A stretch of 64,000 bases of DNA, from assembly GCF_003574835.2 (NCBI RefSeq), contig NZ_CP063196.1, forward strand, positions 3,658,001 through 3,722,000, read 5' to 3'. Source of the stretch: Thermobifida halotolerans (GTDB lineage Bacteria; Actinomycetota; Actinomycetes; Streptosporangiales; Streptosporangiaceae). Within the stretch, counting starts at the first letter, position 1, and every line of letters starts with the position of its first letter. Made by a program: the position numbers and the translations under genes. Below, piece after piece: positions 40,253 through 52,716 of the stretch. Below the pieces are notes generated by a model. That model was not told the origin of the DNA. It made no database searches and worked only from the letters and a program-made list of their open reading frames with translations.

Positions 40253-41814
40253 TCGTCTGCTCCTTCCTGGCCGCCGGCCTGGTCAACACCCACCGCCGGA
40301 GCGGGGTCGCTGACGTCGACCTGCTGCATGGTCTGCTCCACCGCGGGGTTGATCACGTCCAGCAGCGGCTGGGGGAAGACCCCGAAGAGGATGATCACGG
40401 CGATGAGCGGGGACACGGCCCACAGCTCGCGGCCGGAGAGGTCCCTGACGCCCGCCAGCTTCTCCTTGACCGGCCCGGTCATGGTGCGCTGGTACAGCCA
40501 CAGGATGTAGAGCGCGGCCAGCACCACGCCGACGGTGGCGATGACCGCGGGCACCGGAAGGACCGTGAAGGTGCCGACGAACACCAGGAACTCGCTGACG
40601 AACGGAGACAGCCCCGGAAGCGCCAGGCTGGACAGTCCGGCCACCAGGAAGGTTCCGGCGAGCACCGGAGCCGTCTTCTGCAGGCCGCCGTAGTCGGCGA
40701 TCAGCGCGGACCCGTTGTTGCGGGCGATGAGGAAACCCACGATGAGGAACAGCGCACCGGTGGAGAAGCCGTGGTTGACCATGTACAGCGCGGCGCCCGA
40801 CTGCCCCTGCGAGGTCATCGCGAAGATGCCCAGGGTGATGAAGCCGAAGTGGGACACCGAGGTGTAGGCGATGAGGCGGAGCATGTCGCTCTGCCCGATC
40901 GCCGCGATCGCGCCGTAGACGATGCTGACGAGGCTGAGCGCGACCACCGGCCAGACGAACCACCTGGCGGCCTCGGGGAACAGTTCCAGGCAGTACCGCA
41001 GCATGCCGTAGGTGCCGACCTTGTCCAGCACGCCCACCAGCAGCACCGCGGTGCCCGGCCGGGAGCTTCCGGCTGCCGTGGGCAGCCAGGTGTGCACCGG
41101 CCACATCGGGGCCTTGATGGCGAAGGCGGCGAAGAACCCGAGGAACAGCCAGCGGGCCGCAGTGGTGTCCACCCCGGCGAGCAGTCCCTCGGAGCCGACC
41201 AGGTCGCTCCACAGGAACGTGCCGTTGCCGGCCTGGGCGCTGTAGACGTACACGCCGATCACCGAGACCAGCATGAGGAGTCCGCCCAGGAGGCTGTAGA
41301 GGAGGAACTTCACCGCGGCGCGGCGGCGCTCCTCGCCCCGGCCGTACCGTCCGATCATGAAGTAGACCGGGATCAGCATGGCCTCGAAGAGGACGTAGAA
41401 GAGGAAGACGTCGGTGGCGGCGAAGACCCCGATCATCATCGCCTCGAGGAGCAGGATGAGGGCGAAGTAGCCCTTGCCGCGGTCCGCGGCCTCGTCCTGC
41501 TCCTTCCAGGCCGCCAGGACGACCAGCGGCACGAGCAGTGCGGACAGTGCGATCAGGGTCAGCGCGATGCCGTCGACGCCCACCGCGTAGTGCACGCCGA
41601 AACGCGCGATCCACGGGTGGACCTCGGTGAACTGGAGGCGGGCGCCCGCGGGGTCGAAGTTCAGCGCCATCGCGCCGACGACGGCGAGCACGACCAGCGT
41701 GCAGGCCAGGGTGACCCGCTTGGCGAGTCCCACCCGCTCGCGTGGGATGAGTGCCACGATCAGCGAGCCCAGGGCGGGCAGCGCGATCGCGAGTGTCAGC
41801 CAGGGGATGGTCAT
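40249..41814 (-). CDS. nuoM: NADH-quinone oxidoreductase subunit M
   Basis: This 521-residue antiporter-like membrane subunit is recognisable by FEAMLIPVYFMIGRYG, FFAAFAIKAPMWPVHTWLPT and ASMRL-like helices (SDMLRLIAYTSVSHFGFITL). It forms part of the proton-pumping distal arm of complex I. It overlaps nuoN by 4 bases and follows nuoL after 53 bases, one of the larger gaps in the cluster. Confidence 0.97.
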   Translation of the reverse strand: MTIPWLTLAIALPALGSLIVALIPRERVGLAKRVTLACTLVVLAVVGAMALNFDPAGARLQFTEVHPWIARFGVHYAVGVDGIALTLIALSALLVPLVVLAAWKEQDEAADRGKGYFALILLLEAMMIGVFAATDVFLFYVLFEAMLIPVYFMIGRYGRGEERRRAAVKFLLYSLLGGLLMLVSVIGVYVYSAQAGNGTFLWSDLVGSEGLLAGVDTTAARWLFLGFFAAFAIKAPMWPVHTWLPTAAGSSRPGTAVLLVGVLDKVGTYGMLRYCLELFPEAARWFVWPVVALSLVSIVYGAIAAIGQSDMLRLIAYTSVSHFGFITLGIFAMTSQGQSGAALYMVNHGFSTGALFLIVGFLIARNNGSALIADYGGLQKTAPVLAGTFLVAGLSSLALPGLSPFVSEFLVFVGTFTVLPVPAVIATVGVVLAALYILWLYQRTMTGPVKEKLAGVRDLSGRELWAVSPLIAVIILFGVFPQPLLDVINPAVEQTMQQVDVSDPAPAVGVDQAGGQEGADE

Positions 41815-41867
41815 TGGTTCAGATCCTCACCTGCTGGTCTGGTGTGCGGCCTGGGGAGGTGGTGTGC

Positions 41868-43814
41868 CTACGCAAAGCCCACTCCCAACGTGGTGGCCAC
41901 GACGACGGCCGCGCCGAAGAGCATGGTCAGTGCGTAGCTGCGGGCGAACCCGGTCTGGATCAGGCGCAGGTTCTCCGAGCTGTCGCGGACCCAGCGCGCG
42001 ACGCCGTTGACGACGCCGTCCACGGCGTGGTCGTCGAAGGCGACGGTGGCCCTGGTGAGCTGCTGTCCGGGCCGCATGAGCAGGCCCTCGTTGATGGCGT
42101 TGCCGTACAGCTCCTCGCGGGCCGCGACGGTGACGAAGTTGCCCCTGGGCGCCGTGACCGGCACCTCGCCGCGGGCGTAGCGCAGCCACGCGTACGCCAC
42201 GCCGACGACCATGAGCGCCAGCGCGGCCAGCGAGTACGGGCTGGTCAGCATGTGGACCAGGTCGAACTCGTGGTGCGGGGCGCCCACGACGGGGGCGAGG
42301 AAGTGGGCGAAGGTGTAGTTGACCACCAGGATCGCGCCCAGCGCCACCGATCCGGCGGCGAGGATGCCCATCGGGACCGTCATGACGGACGGGGACTCGT
42401 GCGGGTGGGCGTCGTCGGCCCAGCGCTTCTCACCGAAGAAGGTGAGGAACATGATCCGGGACATGTAGAAGGCGGTGAGTCCGGCGCCCAGCACCGTGAC
42501 CCAGCCCAGGATCTGGCCGGTGACGCCGCCGGAGTCGAACGCCGCCTGGATGATGCCCTCCTTGGTCCACCAGCCGGACAGGAACGGGACCCCGATGATG
42601 GCGAGGTAGCCCGCGCCGAAGGTGGCGAAGGTGACCGGCATGGCCTTGCGCAGTCCGCCGTAGCGGCGCATGTTCACCTCGTCGTTCATGGCGTGCATGA
42701 CCGATCCGGCGCCCAGGAACAGCCCGGCCTTGAAGAAGCCGTGCGTGACCAGGTGGGCGATGGCCGCGGCGTAGCCGATCGGGCCGAGCCCGGCGGCCAG
42801 CGTCATGTAGCCGATCTGGCTCATGGTGGAGCCCGCCAGCGCCTTCTTGATGTCGTCCTTGGCGGAGGCGATGACCGCGCCGGCGAGCAGGGTGGCCGCG
42901 CCGACGACGGTGACCACCAGTTGCGCGGTGGGCGCGGCCTCGAAGATCGGCCCCGAGCGCACGATCAGGTAGACACCGGCGGTGACCATGGTCGCGGCGT
43001 GGATGAGGGCCGACACCGGGGTGGGGCCCTCCATCGCGTCGAGCAGCCACGCCTGCAGCGGAAGCTGCGCGGACTTGCCGCACGCGCCCAGCAGCAACAG
43101 CAGGCCCACGGCGGTCATGACGCCCTGGCCCGCTCCGTCGACCGCGTCGAACAGGGGGGTGAAGGCGACCGTGCCGAAGGTCGTGAACAGCAGCATGATC
43201 GAGACCAGCAGGCCGATGTCGCCGACCCGGTTGATCAGGAACGCCTTCTTGGCCGCGACCGCCGCCGACGGCTTGTGCTGCCAGAACCCGATCAGCAGGT
43301 AGGAGGCCAGACCGACGCCCTCCCAGCCGAGGAACAGCACCGCGTAGTTGTCGGCGAGGACCAGCACGAGCATGGCCGCGACGAACAGGTTGAGGTAGGC
43401 GAAGAAGCGCCGACGGTTCTCGTCGTGCGCCATGTAGCCCACCGAGTAGATGTGGATCAGCGATCCCACACCGGTGATGAGCAGCGCGAAGGTGATCGAC
43501 AGCGGGTCGACGAGCAGACCGAGGTCGATGTCGAAGCCGCCGACCCTGATCCACTGGTAGACGTGGACCGCGACACTGCGCTCCTCGGGGGCGCGCCCGA
43601 GGAGCTGCACCAGGCTCAGCACCGCCCAGGTGAAGCTGGCCAGCGCCGCGGCGACGGCGAGCCAGTGCCCCCAGGCGTTGGTGCGTCTGCCGCCCAGCAG
43701 CAGAACCGCCGCGCCCAGCAGGGGGAGGGCGATCATGAGCCAGGCGTAGGAGAGTACGCCGCCGTCGGCCGCGGTGGTGACCGCGTGCACGTCGGCGGCC
43801 AGCGTGGACGTCAT
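41868..43814 (-). CDS. nuoL: NADH-quinone oxidoreductase subunit L
   Basis: This 648-residue subunit is the largest antiporter-like one, with conserved segments [33 protein letters not shown] and [20 protein letters not shown]. The C-terminal end would form the lateral amphipathic helix along the membrane arm. The ATG is at 43812-43814, 18 bases after nuoK. Confidence 0.97.
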   Translation of the reverse strand: MTSTLAADVHAVTTAADGGVLSYAWLMIALPLLGAAVLLLGGRRTNAWGHWLAVAAALASFTWAVLSLVQLLGRAPEERSVAVHVYQWIRVGGFDIDLGLLVDPLSITFALLITGVGSLIHIYSVGYMAHDENRRRFFAYLNLFVAAMLVLVLADNYAVLFLGWEGVGLASYLLIGFWQHKPSAAVAAKKAFLINRVGDIGLLVSIMLLFTTFGTVAFTPLFDAVDGAGQGVMTAVGLLLLLGACGKSAQLPLQAWLLDAMEGPTPVSALIHAATMVTAGVYLIVRSGPIFEAAPTAQLVVTVVGAATLLAGAVIASAKDDIKKALAGSTMSQIGYMTLAAGLGPIGYAAAIAHLVTHGFFKAGLFLGAGSVMHAMNDEVNMRRYGGLRKAMPVTFATFGAGYLAIIGVPFLSGWWTKEGIIQAAFDSGGVTGQILGWVTVLGAGLTAFYMSRIMFLTFFGEKRWADDAHPHESPSVMTVPMGILAAGSVALGAILVVNYTFAHFLAPVVGAPHHEFDLVHMLTSPYSLAALALMVVGVAYAWLRYARGEVPVTAPRGNFVTVAAREELYGNAINEGLLMRPGQQLTRATVAFDDHAVDGVVNGVARWVRDSSENLRLIQTGFARSYALTMLFGAAVVVATTLGVGFA

Positions 43815-43832
43815 CGTCGTCGTGCCCCCGCC

Positions 43833-44132
43833 CTAGTTCTTGAGCAGGCTGGCGTCGTCAACCGACGCGGACCTGCGGGTCCGGAAGATCTGCATGATGA
43901 TGGCCAGGCCCACGACGACCTCGGCCGCCGCGACCACCATCACGAAGAATGCGATGACCTGGCCTTCGATGCCGCCGTGCATCCGGGCGAAGGCGACGAA
44001 GGCGAGGTTGCAGGCGTTGAGCATCAGCTCGACGCACATGAACACGATGATCGCGTTGCGCCGCACCAGGACGCCGACGGCGCCGATGGTGAACACGATC
44101 GCCGCGAGCACGATGTAGTTCATCGGGTCCAC
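43833..44132 (-). CDS. nuoK: NADH-quinone oxidoreductase subunit K
   Basis: This 99-residue, three-span subunit has the conserved [20 protein letters not shown] and [16 protein letters not shown], in which a membrane glutamate is essential for proton transfer, and ends [13 protein letters not shown]. The GTG at 44130-44132 ([12 protein letters not shown]) is preferred over the ATG three codons later. GGGAGG lies at the right distance, and other actinobacterial NuoK proteins start at this point. It overlaps the end of nuoJ by 13 bases. Confidence 0.94.
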   Translation of the reverse strand: MDPMNYIVLAAIVFTIGAVGVLVRRNAIIVFMCVELMLNACNLAFVAFARMHGGIEGQVIAFFVMVVAAAEVVVGLAIIMQIFRTRRSASVDDASLLKN

Positions 44133-44986
44133 GAGCCCTCGTCCTCCCGTTGTCCGTCGCCGTCGGCGGCCGGTCCGTCCGACCGTTCGTCCCTGTCGGG
44201 GGCCGCGCCGATCGTGTACCTCATGTCCTCGGGAACACCGTGCTGCTCCTCGGGGTTGCGTGCGGCCAGCACCGGGTTGAGCGAGAGCTCGGAGACCGAG
44301 CCGTCGGGCAGCAGCGCCGGCATGTCGATGGCGTTGTGCCGGGCGTAGGTGCCGGGACCGGGCAGCGGGGTCGGGTGGTCGCCGCGGATGCGGTCCTGCG
44401 ACATCTGCCGCTGGGTGCGCTTCTTCTTGGTGCGGGCGGCGTGCGCCAGCACCAGGGCGCCGAGGACCGCCGTGATGAGCAGTGCCCCGGTGGCCTCGAA
44501 GGCGACGACGTAGCGGTAGATGACCTCGCTGGCGATCCACGGGATGCTGCCGCCCGCGGCGGCGACCCCGGCGGCCAGGCCGACCGGTGCGCCCGCCGTG
44601 ATGGTGCCCAGCCCGCTGACCAGCGGGACGAGGAAGCACAGCGCGATGACCGCGGTCAGCAGCCGGTGTCCCCTGATCGTCTCCACCAGGGAGTCGGAGG
44701 AGCTGACGCCCACCAGCATGAGGACGAACAGGAAGAGCATCAGCACGGCGCCGGTGTAGACGACGATCTGCACGACCATCAGGAACGGCGCTTCGTTGAC
44801 GCCGTAGAAGACCGCGAGGCCGATCATCACCACGGCCATCATGAGCGCCGAGTAGACGGCCTTGCGGCTGAAGACCACACCGAGCGCGGCGAGCACCACG
44901 ACGGTGCCCAGGACGTAGAAGGTCGCGGTCTCGCCGCCTCCGACGGAGGCGGCGACGGCCGTTGTCTGGAGCGGGACGGTGTTCAC
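44120..44986 (-). CDS. nuoJ: NADH-quinone oxidoreductase subunit J
   Basis: The 288-residue protein has five membrane spans in the first 190 residues ([20 protein letters not shown] and [20 protein letters not shown]). A hydrophilic tail of about 100 residues, rich in Asp, Pro and Arg, follows, as in other actinobacterial NuoJ proteins. The GTG start overlaps the nuoI stop (GTGA). Confidence 0.95.
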   Translation of the reverse strand: MNTVPLQTTAVAASVGGGETATFYVLGTVVVLAALGVVFSRKAVYSALMMAVVMIGLAVFYGVNEAPFLMVVQIVVYTGAVLMLFLFVLMLVGVSSSDSLVETIRGHRLLTAVIALCFLVPLVSGLGTITAGAPVGLAAGVAAAGGSIPWIASEVIYRYVVAFEATGALLITAVLGALVLAHAARTKKKRTQRQMSQDRIRGDHPTPLPGPGTYARHNAIDMPALLPDGSVSELSLNPVLAARNPEEQHGVPEDMRYTIGAAPDRDERSDGPAADGDGQREDEGSWTR

Positions 44987-45534
44987 TGAACAGCCTCGCT
45001 GTTCTGCTCGTCGGCACGGGCCGCCGCGGTGTCGTCGCGTCCGAGCCGGTAGTAGTCTTCCTCGGTCTCACCGAGCCGCATGGGGTGCGGCGGCGCCTCC
45101 ATCCCCTCCCGCAGCGGGGCGAGCAACTGCTCCTTGGTGTAGATGAGGCTCTCGCGGCTGTCGTCGGCGAGCTCGTACTCGTTGGTCATGGTGAGCGCCC
45201 GGGTGGGGCACGCCTCGATGCACAGCCCGCACAGGATGCAGCGCAGGTAGTTGATCTGGTAGACGCGCCCGTAGCGCTCGCCCGGGGAGTAGCGCTCCTC
45301 CTCGGTGTTGTCGCCGCCTTCGACGTAGATGGCGTCGGCGGGGCAGGCCCAGGCGCACAGCTCGCAGCCGATGCACTTCTCCAGTCCGTCGGGCCAGCGG
45401 TTGAGCTGGTGACGACCGTGGAAGCGGGGCATGGTGGGCGCCTTGACCTCGGGGTACTCGACGGTCGGCACCTTCTTGAACATCGTGTGGAAGGTGACGC
45501 CGAACCCCTTGACGGGATTGAGCCACTCAAGCAC
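44983..45534 (-). CDS. nuoI: NADH-quinone oxidoreductase subunit I (2x[4Fe-4S])
   Basis: This 183-residue ferredoxin-like subunit has two clusters bound by [12 protein letters not shown] and [12 protein letters not shown] (residues about 54-65 and 99-110). They carry electrons to the terminal cluster N2. The GTG at 45532-45534 ([11 protein letters not shown]) was chosen because AGGAGG lies about 7 bases upstream; an in-frame GTG five codons earlier would sit on that site. The 5' end overlaps nuoH by 8 bases. Confidence 0.95.
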   Translation of the reverse strand: MLEWLNPVKGFGVTFHTMFKKVPTVEYPEVKAPTMPRFHGRHQLNRWPDGLEKCIGCELCAWACPADAIYVEGGDNTEEERYSPGERYGRVYQINYLRCILCGLCIEACPTRALTMTNEYELADDSRESLIYTKEQLLAPLREGMEAPPHPMRLGETEEDYYRLGRDDTAAARADEQNSEAVQ

Positions 45535-46897
45535 CGGAAACCTCCTCACGCTTGGGGGCCGAGGTCGGCTGGAAACGGGGTTCCTCCGCGGCCACGCTGC
45601 TGCCGTAGTGCGGAGCGGTCATGGGGGGCACGGGGAAGCCCCCGTACATGGGGTCCTCGCGGCGGGCCCGCAGCTCGGCCTCGCGTTCGGCCGCCTCCCG
45701 CGCCTTCGCCTGTGCCGCGGCGCGGCTCCAGGCCCACAGCGCCGCGAAGACCAGCAGACCGAACACGCCGATGACGATCGCCGTGACGTAGCCGGGGTAC
45801 TGCTGGTTGTTGAGCACCCGGATGACGGCGACCGCGGTGATCCAGACCAGTTGGACGGGGATGAGGACCTTCCAGCCGAGCTGCATGAGCTGGTCGTAGC
45901 GGACCCGGGGCAGCGAGCCGCGCGCCCAGATGAACAGGAACATCACGCAGGCGAACTTGACGAGCCACCACAGCGCGGGCCACCAGCCCTCGTTGGCGCC
46001 GGGCCAGAAGGTGGTGATCGGCGGCGGCGCGAGGTAGCCGCCGAGGAACAGGGTGACGCTCAGCGCCGCGACGGTGACCATGTTGACGTACTCGGCGAGG
46101 AAGAACATGGTGAACTTCATCGAGGAGTACTCGGTCATGAACCCGCCGACGAGTTCGCCCTCGCCCTCGGCGAGGTCGAAGGGCAGCCGGTTGGTCTCAC
46201 CGATCATCGTGATCAGGTAGATCACGAAGGACGGGAACAGGATGATCGCGAACCAGATGCTCCGCTGGGCCTCGACGATCCCCGAGGTGCTGAGCGTCCC
46301 CGCGTAGATGAACACCGCGACGAAGGACAGGCCCATCGCGATCTCGTAGCTGATCACCTGGGCCGACGCGCGCAGACCGCCCAGCAGCGGGTACGGCGAG
46401 CGCGAGGACCATCCGGCGAGCACGATGCCGTAGACGCCGATGGAGGCGGTGGCCAGCACCAGCAGGACCGCGACCGGCAGGTCGGTCAGCTGCAGCCGGG
46501 TCTGCACGCCGAACATGGTGACCTCGGGGCCCACGGGGATCACCGAGAAGGCGATGAAGGCCGGGATCGCGGCGACCATGGGGGCCGCGATGTAGACGGC
46601 CCGGTCGACGGTGCGCGGGATGAGGTCTTCCTTGAGCGACAGCTTCACGCCGTCGGCCAGGGACTGCAGCAGGCCCCACGGGCCGAACCGGTTGGGGCCG
46701 TGGCGCTGCTGCATGCGGCCCATGACCTTGCGGTCGGCCATGATCATCATCAGCACGCACAGCATGAGGAAGACGAACACGGCCAGGGCCTTGATCAGGA
46801 TGATCCACCAGGGATCGTTGCCGAACGCGTCCAACCCCGGTTCGGCGTTCAGGGCCGCCGCGCTGACGGCCGCGGCCGTGTCGGTGGTCGGTGTCAC
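45527..46897 (-). CDS. nuoH: NADH-quinone oxidoreductase subunit H
   Basis: The 456-residue subunit has eight spans that anchor the peripheral arm and form the quinone chamber. Conserved regions are [42 protein letters not shown] and [20 protein letters not shown]. The C-terminus is an extended charged cytoplasmic tail of about 65 residues. The start is GTG overlapping the nuoG stop (GTGA). Confidence 0.96.
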   Translation of the reverse strand: MTPTTDTAAAVSAAALNAEPGLDAFGNDPWWIILIKALAVFVFLMLCVLMMIMADRKVMGRMQQRHGPNRFGPWGLLQSLADGVKLSLKEDLIPRTVDRAVYIAAPMVAAIPAFIAFSVIPVGPEVTMFGVQTRLQLTDLPVAVLLVLATASIGVYGIVLAGWSSRSPYPLLGGLRASAQVISYEIAMGLSFVAVFIYAGTLSTSGIVEAQRSIWFAIILFPSFVIYLITMIGETNRLPFDLAEGEGELVGGFMTEYSSMKFTMFFLAEYVNMVTVAALSVTLFLGGYLAPPPITTFWPGANEGWWPALWWLVKFACVMFLFIWARGSLPRVRYDQLMQLGWKVLIPVQLVWITAVAVIRVLNNQQYPGYVTAIVIGVFGLLVFAALWAWSRAAAQAKAREAAEREAELRARREDPMYGGFPVPPMTAPHYGSSVAAEEPRFQPTSAPKREEVSGA

Positions 46898-49377
46898 TTC
46901 TCACTCCCAGCACTCGTCGCGGCTCCGACGGTCGCGCCGTTGTCGGCGGACAGGGACACCACGGTCCCCGTGCTCGCGCCGAGGTCGCGCCGGACGGCGC
47001 AGCCCGCGGCGTTGGTCGGCAGCCACACCACGCGGTCCGGCATCTCGGTGATGACGGTCGGGACGCGCACCGCTCCGGCCGGTCCCTCGACCCGCAGCGT
47101 CTGCCCGTCGGCGAGGCCGATCTCGGCGGCGGTGGCGGCCGAGATCCGGGCGGCGGCGGGGCGGGCGGTTCCGGCCAGGTGGGGTTCGCCGTCCTGCATG
47201 CGTCCCCGTCCGAGCAGTTGGTCCCAGGTGGCCAGGACCGCCTGTCCGGCCCGCGGGGCCGGGGTCTCGGCGGGACGGGCCACCGGGGTGGGCGTCGGGG
47301 TGCCCTTCCAGGCGCCCAGTTCGGCGAGTTCGCGGCGGGCCGCGGCGGCGTCGGGCAGTCCCAGGTGGACGTCCATCTCGTTGGCGATGGCCGAGAGCAC
47401 CCGCAGGTCCGACATGGCTCCGGGCACCTTCAGCGCGGTGCCGAAGGGGCGGCCCCGCCCCTCCCAGTCGACGAACGTCCCGGACTTCTCGGCGACGGCG
47501 GCCACCGGGAACACCACGTCGGCGCGGTCGGTGACGTTGCTGGCCCGCAGTTCCAGGCTGACGATGAACGGCACCTCGGCCAGTGCGGCGCGCGCCGCGG
47601 CCGGGTCGGGCAGGTCGTCCAGGTCGACGCCCGCGATGACCAGGGCGTCGAGCTGTCCCGCGGCGGCCGCGGCGAGGATGTCCGCGGTACCGCGGCCCTC
47701 GGCGGCGGGCAGGTCCGCGACCGACCAGGCGCGAGCGACCTCGGCGCGGGCCGCGGTGTCGCCGACCGGTCGGCCGACCGGCAGCAGGTTCGGCAGCGCT
47801 CCGACCTCGACGGCGCCGCGGTCTCCGGCGCGGCGCGGCACCCAGGCCAGGCGGGCGCCGGTGCTGTCGGCGAGGCGGGCCGCCGCCGACAGCGCTCCAG
47901 GGCTCTCGGCGAGGCGTTCGCCGACCAGGATGACCGAGCCCGAGGTGTGCAGCGCCTCCAGCGCCTCGGGCGAGGCGGTGCCGAGGGAGCCCAGGACCCC
48001 CGCCTCGCCGCCGGGGACGGTGGGGATCAGCGTTCCGTCGGTCTTGGCCAGGCCCCGGCTGGCGTAGGGGGCCACGGAGAACACCCGGGCGCCGTTCTTG
48101 CGGACGGCCTTGCGCAGCCGCAGGAAGACGATGGGCGACTCGTCCTCGGGCTCGAACCCGGCGAGCAGGACCGTGGGCGCCTTCTCCAGGTCGGTGTAGG
48201 AGACCTCGATGCCGTGTCCGGCGACGCGGGCGGCGAGGAAGTCGGCCTCCTCCTCCGAGTGGGGCCGGGCGCGGAAGTCGATGTCGTTGGTGCGCAGCGC
48301 GACCCGGGCGAACTTGGCGTAGGCGTAGGCGTCCTCCAGGGTGAGCCGTCCGCCGGTCAGCACGCCCACCCGGCCGCGGGCGGCGGCCAGGCCGCGGGCG
48401 GCGACGGTCAGCGCCTCGGGCCAGGAGGCGACCTCCAGCGCGCGGCTGTCCTCGTCGCGCACCAGCGGGTGCCTGAGCCGGTCGGGCTGGGTGGCGTAGG
48501 TGAACGCCCACCGGCCCTTGTCGCAGTTCCACTCCTCGTTGACCTGCGGGTCGTCTCCGGCCAGCCGCCGGGTGACCTTGCCGCGCCGGTGGTCGGTGCG
48601 CTGCGCGCATCCGGCGGCGCAGTGCTCGCAGACGCTGGGCGTGGAGACCAGGTCGAAGGGGCGGGAGCGGAACCGGTAGGCCGCGCCGGTGAGCGCGCCG
48701 ACCGGGCAGATCTGCACGGTGTTGCCGGAGAAGTAGGACTGGAAGGGCTGGCCCTCGGCGGTGCCCACCTGCTCCTTGGCGCCGCGCTCCAGCAGCTCGA
48801 TGAACGGGTCTCCGGCGATCTGCGCGGAGAAGCGGGTGCAGCGGGCGCACTGGATGCAGCGCTCCCGGTCCAGCAGGACCTGGGTGGACAGCGCGATCGG
48901 CTTGGGGAAGGTCCGCTTGACGTCGACGAAGCGGCTCTCGCCCTGCCCGTTGGACATCGCCTGGTTCTGCAGCGGGCACTCGCCGCCCTTGTCGCAGACC
49001 GGGCAGTCCAGCGGGTGGTTGATGAGCAGGAACTCCATGATGCCGCGCTGGGCCTTCTCCGCCACCGGCGAGGTCAGCTGGGTCTTGACGACCATGCCTT
49101 CCATGACGGTGATGGTGCAGGAGGCCTGCGGTTTGGGCATGCCGCGCCCGTTGCCCATGTCGGGGATCTCCACCAGGCACTGGCGGCACGCGCCGACCGG
49201 GTCGAGCAGCGGGTGGTCGCAGAACCGCGGGATCTGGATGCCGAGCAGCTCGGCCGCGCGGATCAGCAGGGTGCCCTTGGGGACCTGGATCTCGAAGCCG
49301 TCGATGGTGACGGTGACGAGGTCCTCCGGCGGTACCGCGGGGCCCCCGCCCGCGGAGGTGTTGGTCGTGACTGTCAT
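46894..49377 (-). CDS. nuoG: NADH-quinone oxidoreductase subunit G
   Basis: The 827-residue iron-sulfur subunit has an N-terminal [2Fe-2S] domain ([20 protein letters not shown]) and the His-ligated cluster region ([17 protein letters not shown]). It also has [34 protein letters not shown] and a molybdopterin-oxidoreductase-like C-terminal domain without cofactor function. It carries electrons from NuoE/F toward NuoI. The ATG at 49375-49377 shares one base with the nuoF stop. Confidence 0.96.
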   Translation of the reverse strand: MTVTTNTSAGGGPAVPPEDLVTVTIDGFEIQVPKGTLLIRAAELLGIQIPRFCDHPLLDPVGACRQCLVEIPDMGNGRGMPKPQASCTITVMEGMVVKTQLTSPVAEKAQRGIMEFLLINHPLDCPVCDKGGECPLQNQAMSNGQGESRFVDVKRTFPKPIALSTQVLLDRERCIQCARCTRFSAQIAGDPFIELLERGAKEQVGTAEGQPFQSYFSGNTVQICPVGALTGAAYRFRSRPFDLVSTPSVCEHCAAGCAQRTDHRRGKVTRRLAGDDPQVNEEWNCDKGRWAFTYATQPDRLRHPLVRDEDSRALEVASWPEALTVAARGLAAARGRVGVLTGGRLTLEDAYAYAKFARVALRTNDIDFRARPHSEEEADFLAARVAGHGIEVSYTDLEKAPTVLLAGFEPEDESPIVFLRLRKAVRKNGARVFSVAPYASRGLAKTDGTLIPTVPGGEAGVLGSLGTASPEALEALHTSGSVILVGERLAESPGALSAAARLADSTGARLAWVPRRAGDRGAVEVGALPNLLPVGRPVGDTAARAEVARAWSVADLPAAEGRGTADILAAAAAGQLDALVIAGVDLDDLPDPAAARAALAEVPFIVSLELRASNVTDRADVVFPVAAVAEKSGTFVDWEGRGRPFGTALKVPGAMSDLRVLSAIANEMDVHLGLPDAAAARRELAELGAWKGTPTPTPVARPAETPAPRAGQAVLATWDQLLGRGRMQDGEPHLAGTARPAAARISAATAAEIGLADGQTLRVEGPAGAVRVPTVITEMPDRVVWLPTNAAGCAVRRDLGASTGTVVSLSADNGATVGAATSAGSEK

Positions 49378-50693
49378 CAGGCGTCCTCTTCCACGGACTC
49401 GTTCGCCCAGCGAGTGGTGCGCTGATACGGGAACAGCTCCCAGGCGGGGGTGTGGGTGCCCGCGATGAACTCCTCCCGGAAGTACTTGATCGCCGAGGTC
49501 ACCGAGCTGGTCGCACCGTCGCCGAGCGCGCAGAAGGAGCGCCCGAGCAGGTTGTCGCAGATGTCGAGCAGCGTGTCGATGTCCTCCTGGGTGCCCTTTC
49601 CGGCCTCGATGCGGCGCAGCACCTGGACCATCCAGAAGTTGCCCTCGCGGCACGGCGTGCACTTTCCGCAGGACTCGTGCGCGTAGAACTCGATCCAGCC
49701 GCGCACGACCCGGACCACCGAGGTGGTCTCGTCGAAGATCTGGAGGGCGCGGGTGCCCAGCATGGACCCCGCCGCGCCGACGGCCTCGAAGTCCAGCGGG
49801 GTGTCCAGGTGCTCCTCGGTGAAGATCGGGGTGGAGGAGCCCCCGGGCGTCCAGAACTTGAGCCGGTGCCCGTCGCGGACGCCTCCGGCCATGTCGAGGA
49901 GCTCACGCAGCGTCACCCCGAGCGGGGCCTCGTACTGTCCGGGCCTCTCGACGTGGCCGGACAGGGAGAAGAAGCCGAATCCGGCGGACTTCTCGGTGCC
50001 CATGGAGGTGAACCAGTCGGCGCCGTTGGCGACGATGCCGGGCACGCTGGCGATGGACTCGACGTTGTTGACCACGGTCGGCGAGGCGTACAGGCCGGCC
50101 ACGGCGGGGAACGGCGGCTTGAGCCGGGGCTGGCCCCGGTAGCCCTCCAGGGAGTCCAGCAGGGCGGTCTCCTCGCCGCAGATGTAGGCTCCCGCGCCGG
50201 CGTGCACGATCACGTCGAGGTCGAAGCCGCTGCCGAGGATGTCCTTGCCGAGCAGTCCGGCCTCGTAGGCCTCGGCGACGGCGTGCCGCAGCCGCCGGAT
50301 GACGTGCAGCACCTCGCCGCGCACGTAGACGAAGGCGTGGTGGCTGTTGATCGCGTAGGAGGCGATCGCGATGCCCTCGACCAGCGCGTGCGGGTTGGCC
50401 AGCAGCAGCGGCATGTCCTTGCAGGTGCCCGGCTCGGACTCGTCGGCGTTGACGACGAGGTAGCGCGGCTTGGGGTTGTCCTTGGGCAGGAAGCCCCACT
50501 TCATGCCGGTGGGGAAGCCCGCGCCGCCGCGGCCGCGCAGCCCGGAGGCCTTGACCAGGTCGACGATGGAGTCGGGCTCCATGGTCAGGGCCTTGCGCAG
50601 GGCCTCGTAGCCGCCGTTGTCCCGGTAGGCGGCCAGGGTGAAGGAGTCGGGGCGGTCCCAGTTGCGGGACAGCACGGGAGTCAGCGTGGTCAC
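49377..50693 (-). CDS. nuoF: NADH-quinone oxidoreductase subunit F (NADH/FMN-binding)
   Basis: The 438-residue subunit has the NADH site [16 protein letters not shown] (residues about 56-71) and the FMN loop [17 protein letters not shown]. The N3 [4Fe-4S] motif [12 protein letters not shown] lies near residues 343-354. It oxidises NADH and starts electron flow in complex I. The GTG at 50691-50693 overlaps the nuoE stop by 4 bases. Confidence 0.97.
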   Translation of the reverse strand: MTTLTPVLSRNWDRPDSFTLAAYRDNGGYEALRKALTMEPDSIVDLVKASGLRGRGGAGFPTGMKWGFLPKDNPKPRYLVVNADESEPGTCKDMPLLLANPHALVEGIAIASYAINSHHAFVYVRGEVLHVIRRLRHAVAEAYEAGLLGKDILGSGFDLDVIVHAGAGAYICGEETALLDSLEGYRGQPRLKPPFPAVAGLYASPTVVNNVESIASVPGIVANGADWFTSMGTEKSAGFGFFSLSGHVERPGQYEAPLGVTLRELLDMAGGVRDGHRLKFWTPGGSSTPIFTEEHLDTPLDFEAVGAAGSMLGTRALQIFDETTSVVRVVRGWIEFYAHESCGKCTPCREGNFWMVQVLRRIEAGKGTQEDIDTLLDICDNLLGRSFCALGDGATSSVTSAIKYFREEFIAGTHTPAWELFPYQRTTRWANESVEEDA

Positions 50694-51415
50694 TTGGTCC
50701 CCTCCTCGTCGGACGGGGCGGTCGGGGCCGCCGGGTCGGGCGCCTGCCAGCCGCGCTCGCGGGCCAGTTCGAGTCCGGCCAGCGACGGGGCCCCGGCCTG
50801 GGGTCCCTCGGCGGCGCGACCGTCGTCGAATCCGGCCAGCACCCGCGACGCCTGCTTCCAGGTGCACAGGCGGTCGGGACCGCGGGTGGGCTTGACGTCC
50901 TTGCCCAGGCGCAGGTCGTCGACGAGCTTCTTGGCCGACTCGGGGGTCTGGTTGTCGAAGAACTCCCAGTTGACCATGACCACCGGCGCGAAGTCGCAGG
51001 CGGCGTTGCACTCGACGTGTTCCAGGGAGACCCTGCCGTCCTCGGTGGTCTCGTCGTTGCCGACGCCGAGGTGCTCCTTGAGCGTGGCGAAGATCTCGTC
51101 GCCGCCCATCACCGCGCACAGCGGGTTGGTGCACACGCCCACGTGGTAGTCGCCGACGGGGCGGCGCTTGTACATCGTGTAGAACGTGGCCACCGCGGTG
51201 ACCTCGGCGGTGGTGAGGCCCAACTGGTCGGCGCAGAAGGCGATGCCGTCGTTGCTGACGTAGCCCTCCTCCGCCTGCACCAGGTGCAGCAGCGGCAGCA
51301 GCGCCGACCTCGGTTTGGGGTAGCGGGAGATGATCTCCTTGGCGTCCAGTTCGAGGCGGGCGCGGTTCTCCCCGGTGAAGGCGCCGGGGGTGTCGGGGGT
51401 TTCGGGCGTGCTCAT
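50690..51415 (-). CDS. nuoE: NADH-quinone oxidoreductase subunit E ([2Fe-2S])
   Basis: This 241-residue thioredoxin-like subunit carries the four cysteine ligands in CTNPLC and CNAACD (residues about 95-140). The C-terminal tail of about 65 residues beyond the fold is longer than in E. coli NuoE and is rich in Ala and Pro, as in related actinobacteria. The ATG at 51413-51415 overlaps the nuoD stop. Confidence 0.96.
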   Translation of the reverse strand: MSTPETPDTPGAFTGENRARLELDAKEIISRYPKPRSALLPLLHLVQAEEGYVSNDGIAFCADQLGLTTAEVTAVATFYTMYKRRPVGDYHVGVCTNPLCAVMGGDEIFATLKEHLGVGNDETTEDGRVSLEHVECNAACDFAPVVMVNWEFFDNQTPESAKKLVDDLRLGKDVKPTRGPDRLCTWKQASRVLAGFDDGRAAEGPQAGAPSLAGLELARERGWQAPDPAAPTAPSDEEGTK

Positions 51416-52716
51416 CGGTCGACGCCTCCCATCACGGGGTCGATGCTGGCCACGGCGGCGATGACGTCGGCGACGGTGCCGCCTTCGCACATGGCCGCGA
51501 CGGCCTGGAGGTGGGTGAACGAGGGGTCCCGGAAGTGCACCCGGTAGGGGCGGGGGCCGCCGTCGCTGACCGCGTGGCAGCCGAGTTCGCCCTTGGCGCT
51601 CTCCACCGCCGCGTACGCCTGGCCCGGGGGCACCCGGAAGCCTTCGGTGACCAGCTTGAAGTGGTGGATGAGGGCTTCCATGGACCCGCCGCCGCCCATG
51701 ATGTGGGCGATGTGGGAGGGCGCGTTGCCCATGCCGTCGGGGCCGATCGCGAGCTGGGCGGGCCAGCCGATCTTGGCGTCCTCGATCATCACCGGGCCCG
51801 GTTCGAGCCGGTCCAGGCACTGTTCGATGATCTTGAGGCTCTCCTCGATCTCGGCCATGCGCACCCGGTAGCGGGCGTAGACGTCGGCGCCGTCGGAGAC
51901 CGGGATGTCGAACTCGTAGTTCTCGTAGCCGCAGTAGGGCTTGGCCTTGCGCAGGTCCCAGGGCAGCCCGGCGGCGCGCAGGAGCGGGCCGGTGACGCCC
52001 AGCGCCATGCATCCGGCGACGTCGAGGTAGGCGACGTCGCGGGTGCGTGCCAGGTAGATGGGGTTGGCGTCGAGGAGCTTGCGCATGTCCCTGAGCCGCT
52101 TGGGCATCTCGGTGAGCAGTTCGCGCACCTTGCCGGCCGTGCCCGGGGGCAGGTCCTGGGCCACGCCGCCGGGACGGATGTAGGCGTGGTTCATGCGCAG
52201 GCCGGTGACCATCTCGAAGATGTCCAGGACCAGCTCGCGCTCCCGGAACCCGCTGGTCATGATGGTCGTCGCGCCCAGCTCCATGCCGAACGTGGCCATC
52301 GCGACGAAGTGCGAGGAGATCCGGTTCAGCTCCATCATCATCACGCGGATGACGTTGGCGCGCTCGGGGATCCGGTCGGTGACGCCGAGCAGTTTCTCGA
52401 CGGCCAGGCAGTAGGCGGCTTCGTTGAACATCGGCGTGAGGTAGTCCATGCGGGTCACGAACGTGGTGCCCTGCGTCCACGTCCGGTACTCCATGTTCTT
52501 CTCGATGCCGGTGTGCAGGTAGCCGATGCCGACCCGCGCCTCGGTGACGGTCTCGCCTTCGAGGGTGAGGATGAGTCGCAGCACTCCGTGCGTGGAGGGG
52601 TGCTGGGGACCCATGTTGACGACGAGGCGGTCGGTCTGGCCGCGTTGGGCGGCGGCGACGACCTCGTCCCAGTCGCCGCCGGAGGCGTCGACGTAGGTCT
52701 CGGTGGGAGTACTCAT
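51412..52716 (-). CDS. nuoD: NADH-quinone oxidoreductase subunit D
   Basis: The 434-residue 49-kDa-type subunit lines the quinone pocket with NuoB. Conserved features are [36 protein letters not shown], and [19 protein letters not shown] with the terminal DPVMGGVDR. The ATG overlaps the end of nuoC (ATGA). Confidence 0.97.
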   Translation of the reverse strand: MSTPTETYVDASGGDWDEVVAAAQRGQTDRLVVNMGPQHPSTHGVLRLILTLEGETVTEARVGIGYLHTGIEKNMEYRTWTQGTTFVTRMDYLTPMFNEAAYCLAVEKLLGVTDRIPERANVIRVMMMELNRISSHFVAMATFGMELGATTIMTSGFRERELVLDIFEMVTGLRMNHAYIRPGGVAQDLPPGTAGKVRELLTEMPKRLRDMRKLLDANPIYLARTRDVAYLDVAGCMALGVTGPLLRAAGLPWDLRKAKPYCGYENYEFDIPVSDGADVYARYRVRMAEIEESLKIIEQCLDRLEPGPVMIEDAKIGWPAQLAIGPDGMGNAPSHIAHIMGGGGSMEALIHHFKLVTEGFRVPPGQAYAAVESAKGELGCHAVSDGGPRPYRVHFRDPSFTHLQAVAAMCEGGTVADVIAAVASIDPVMGGVDR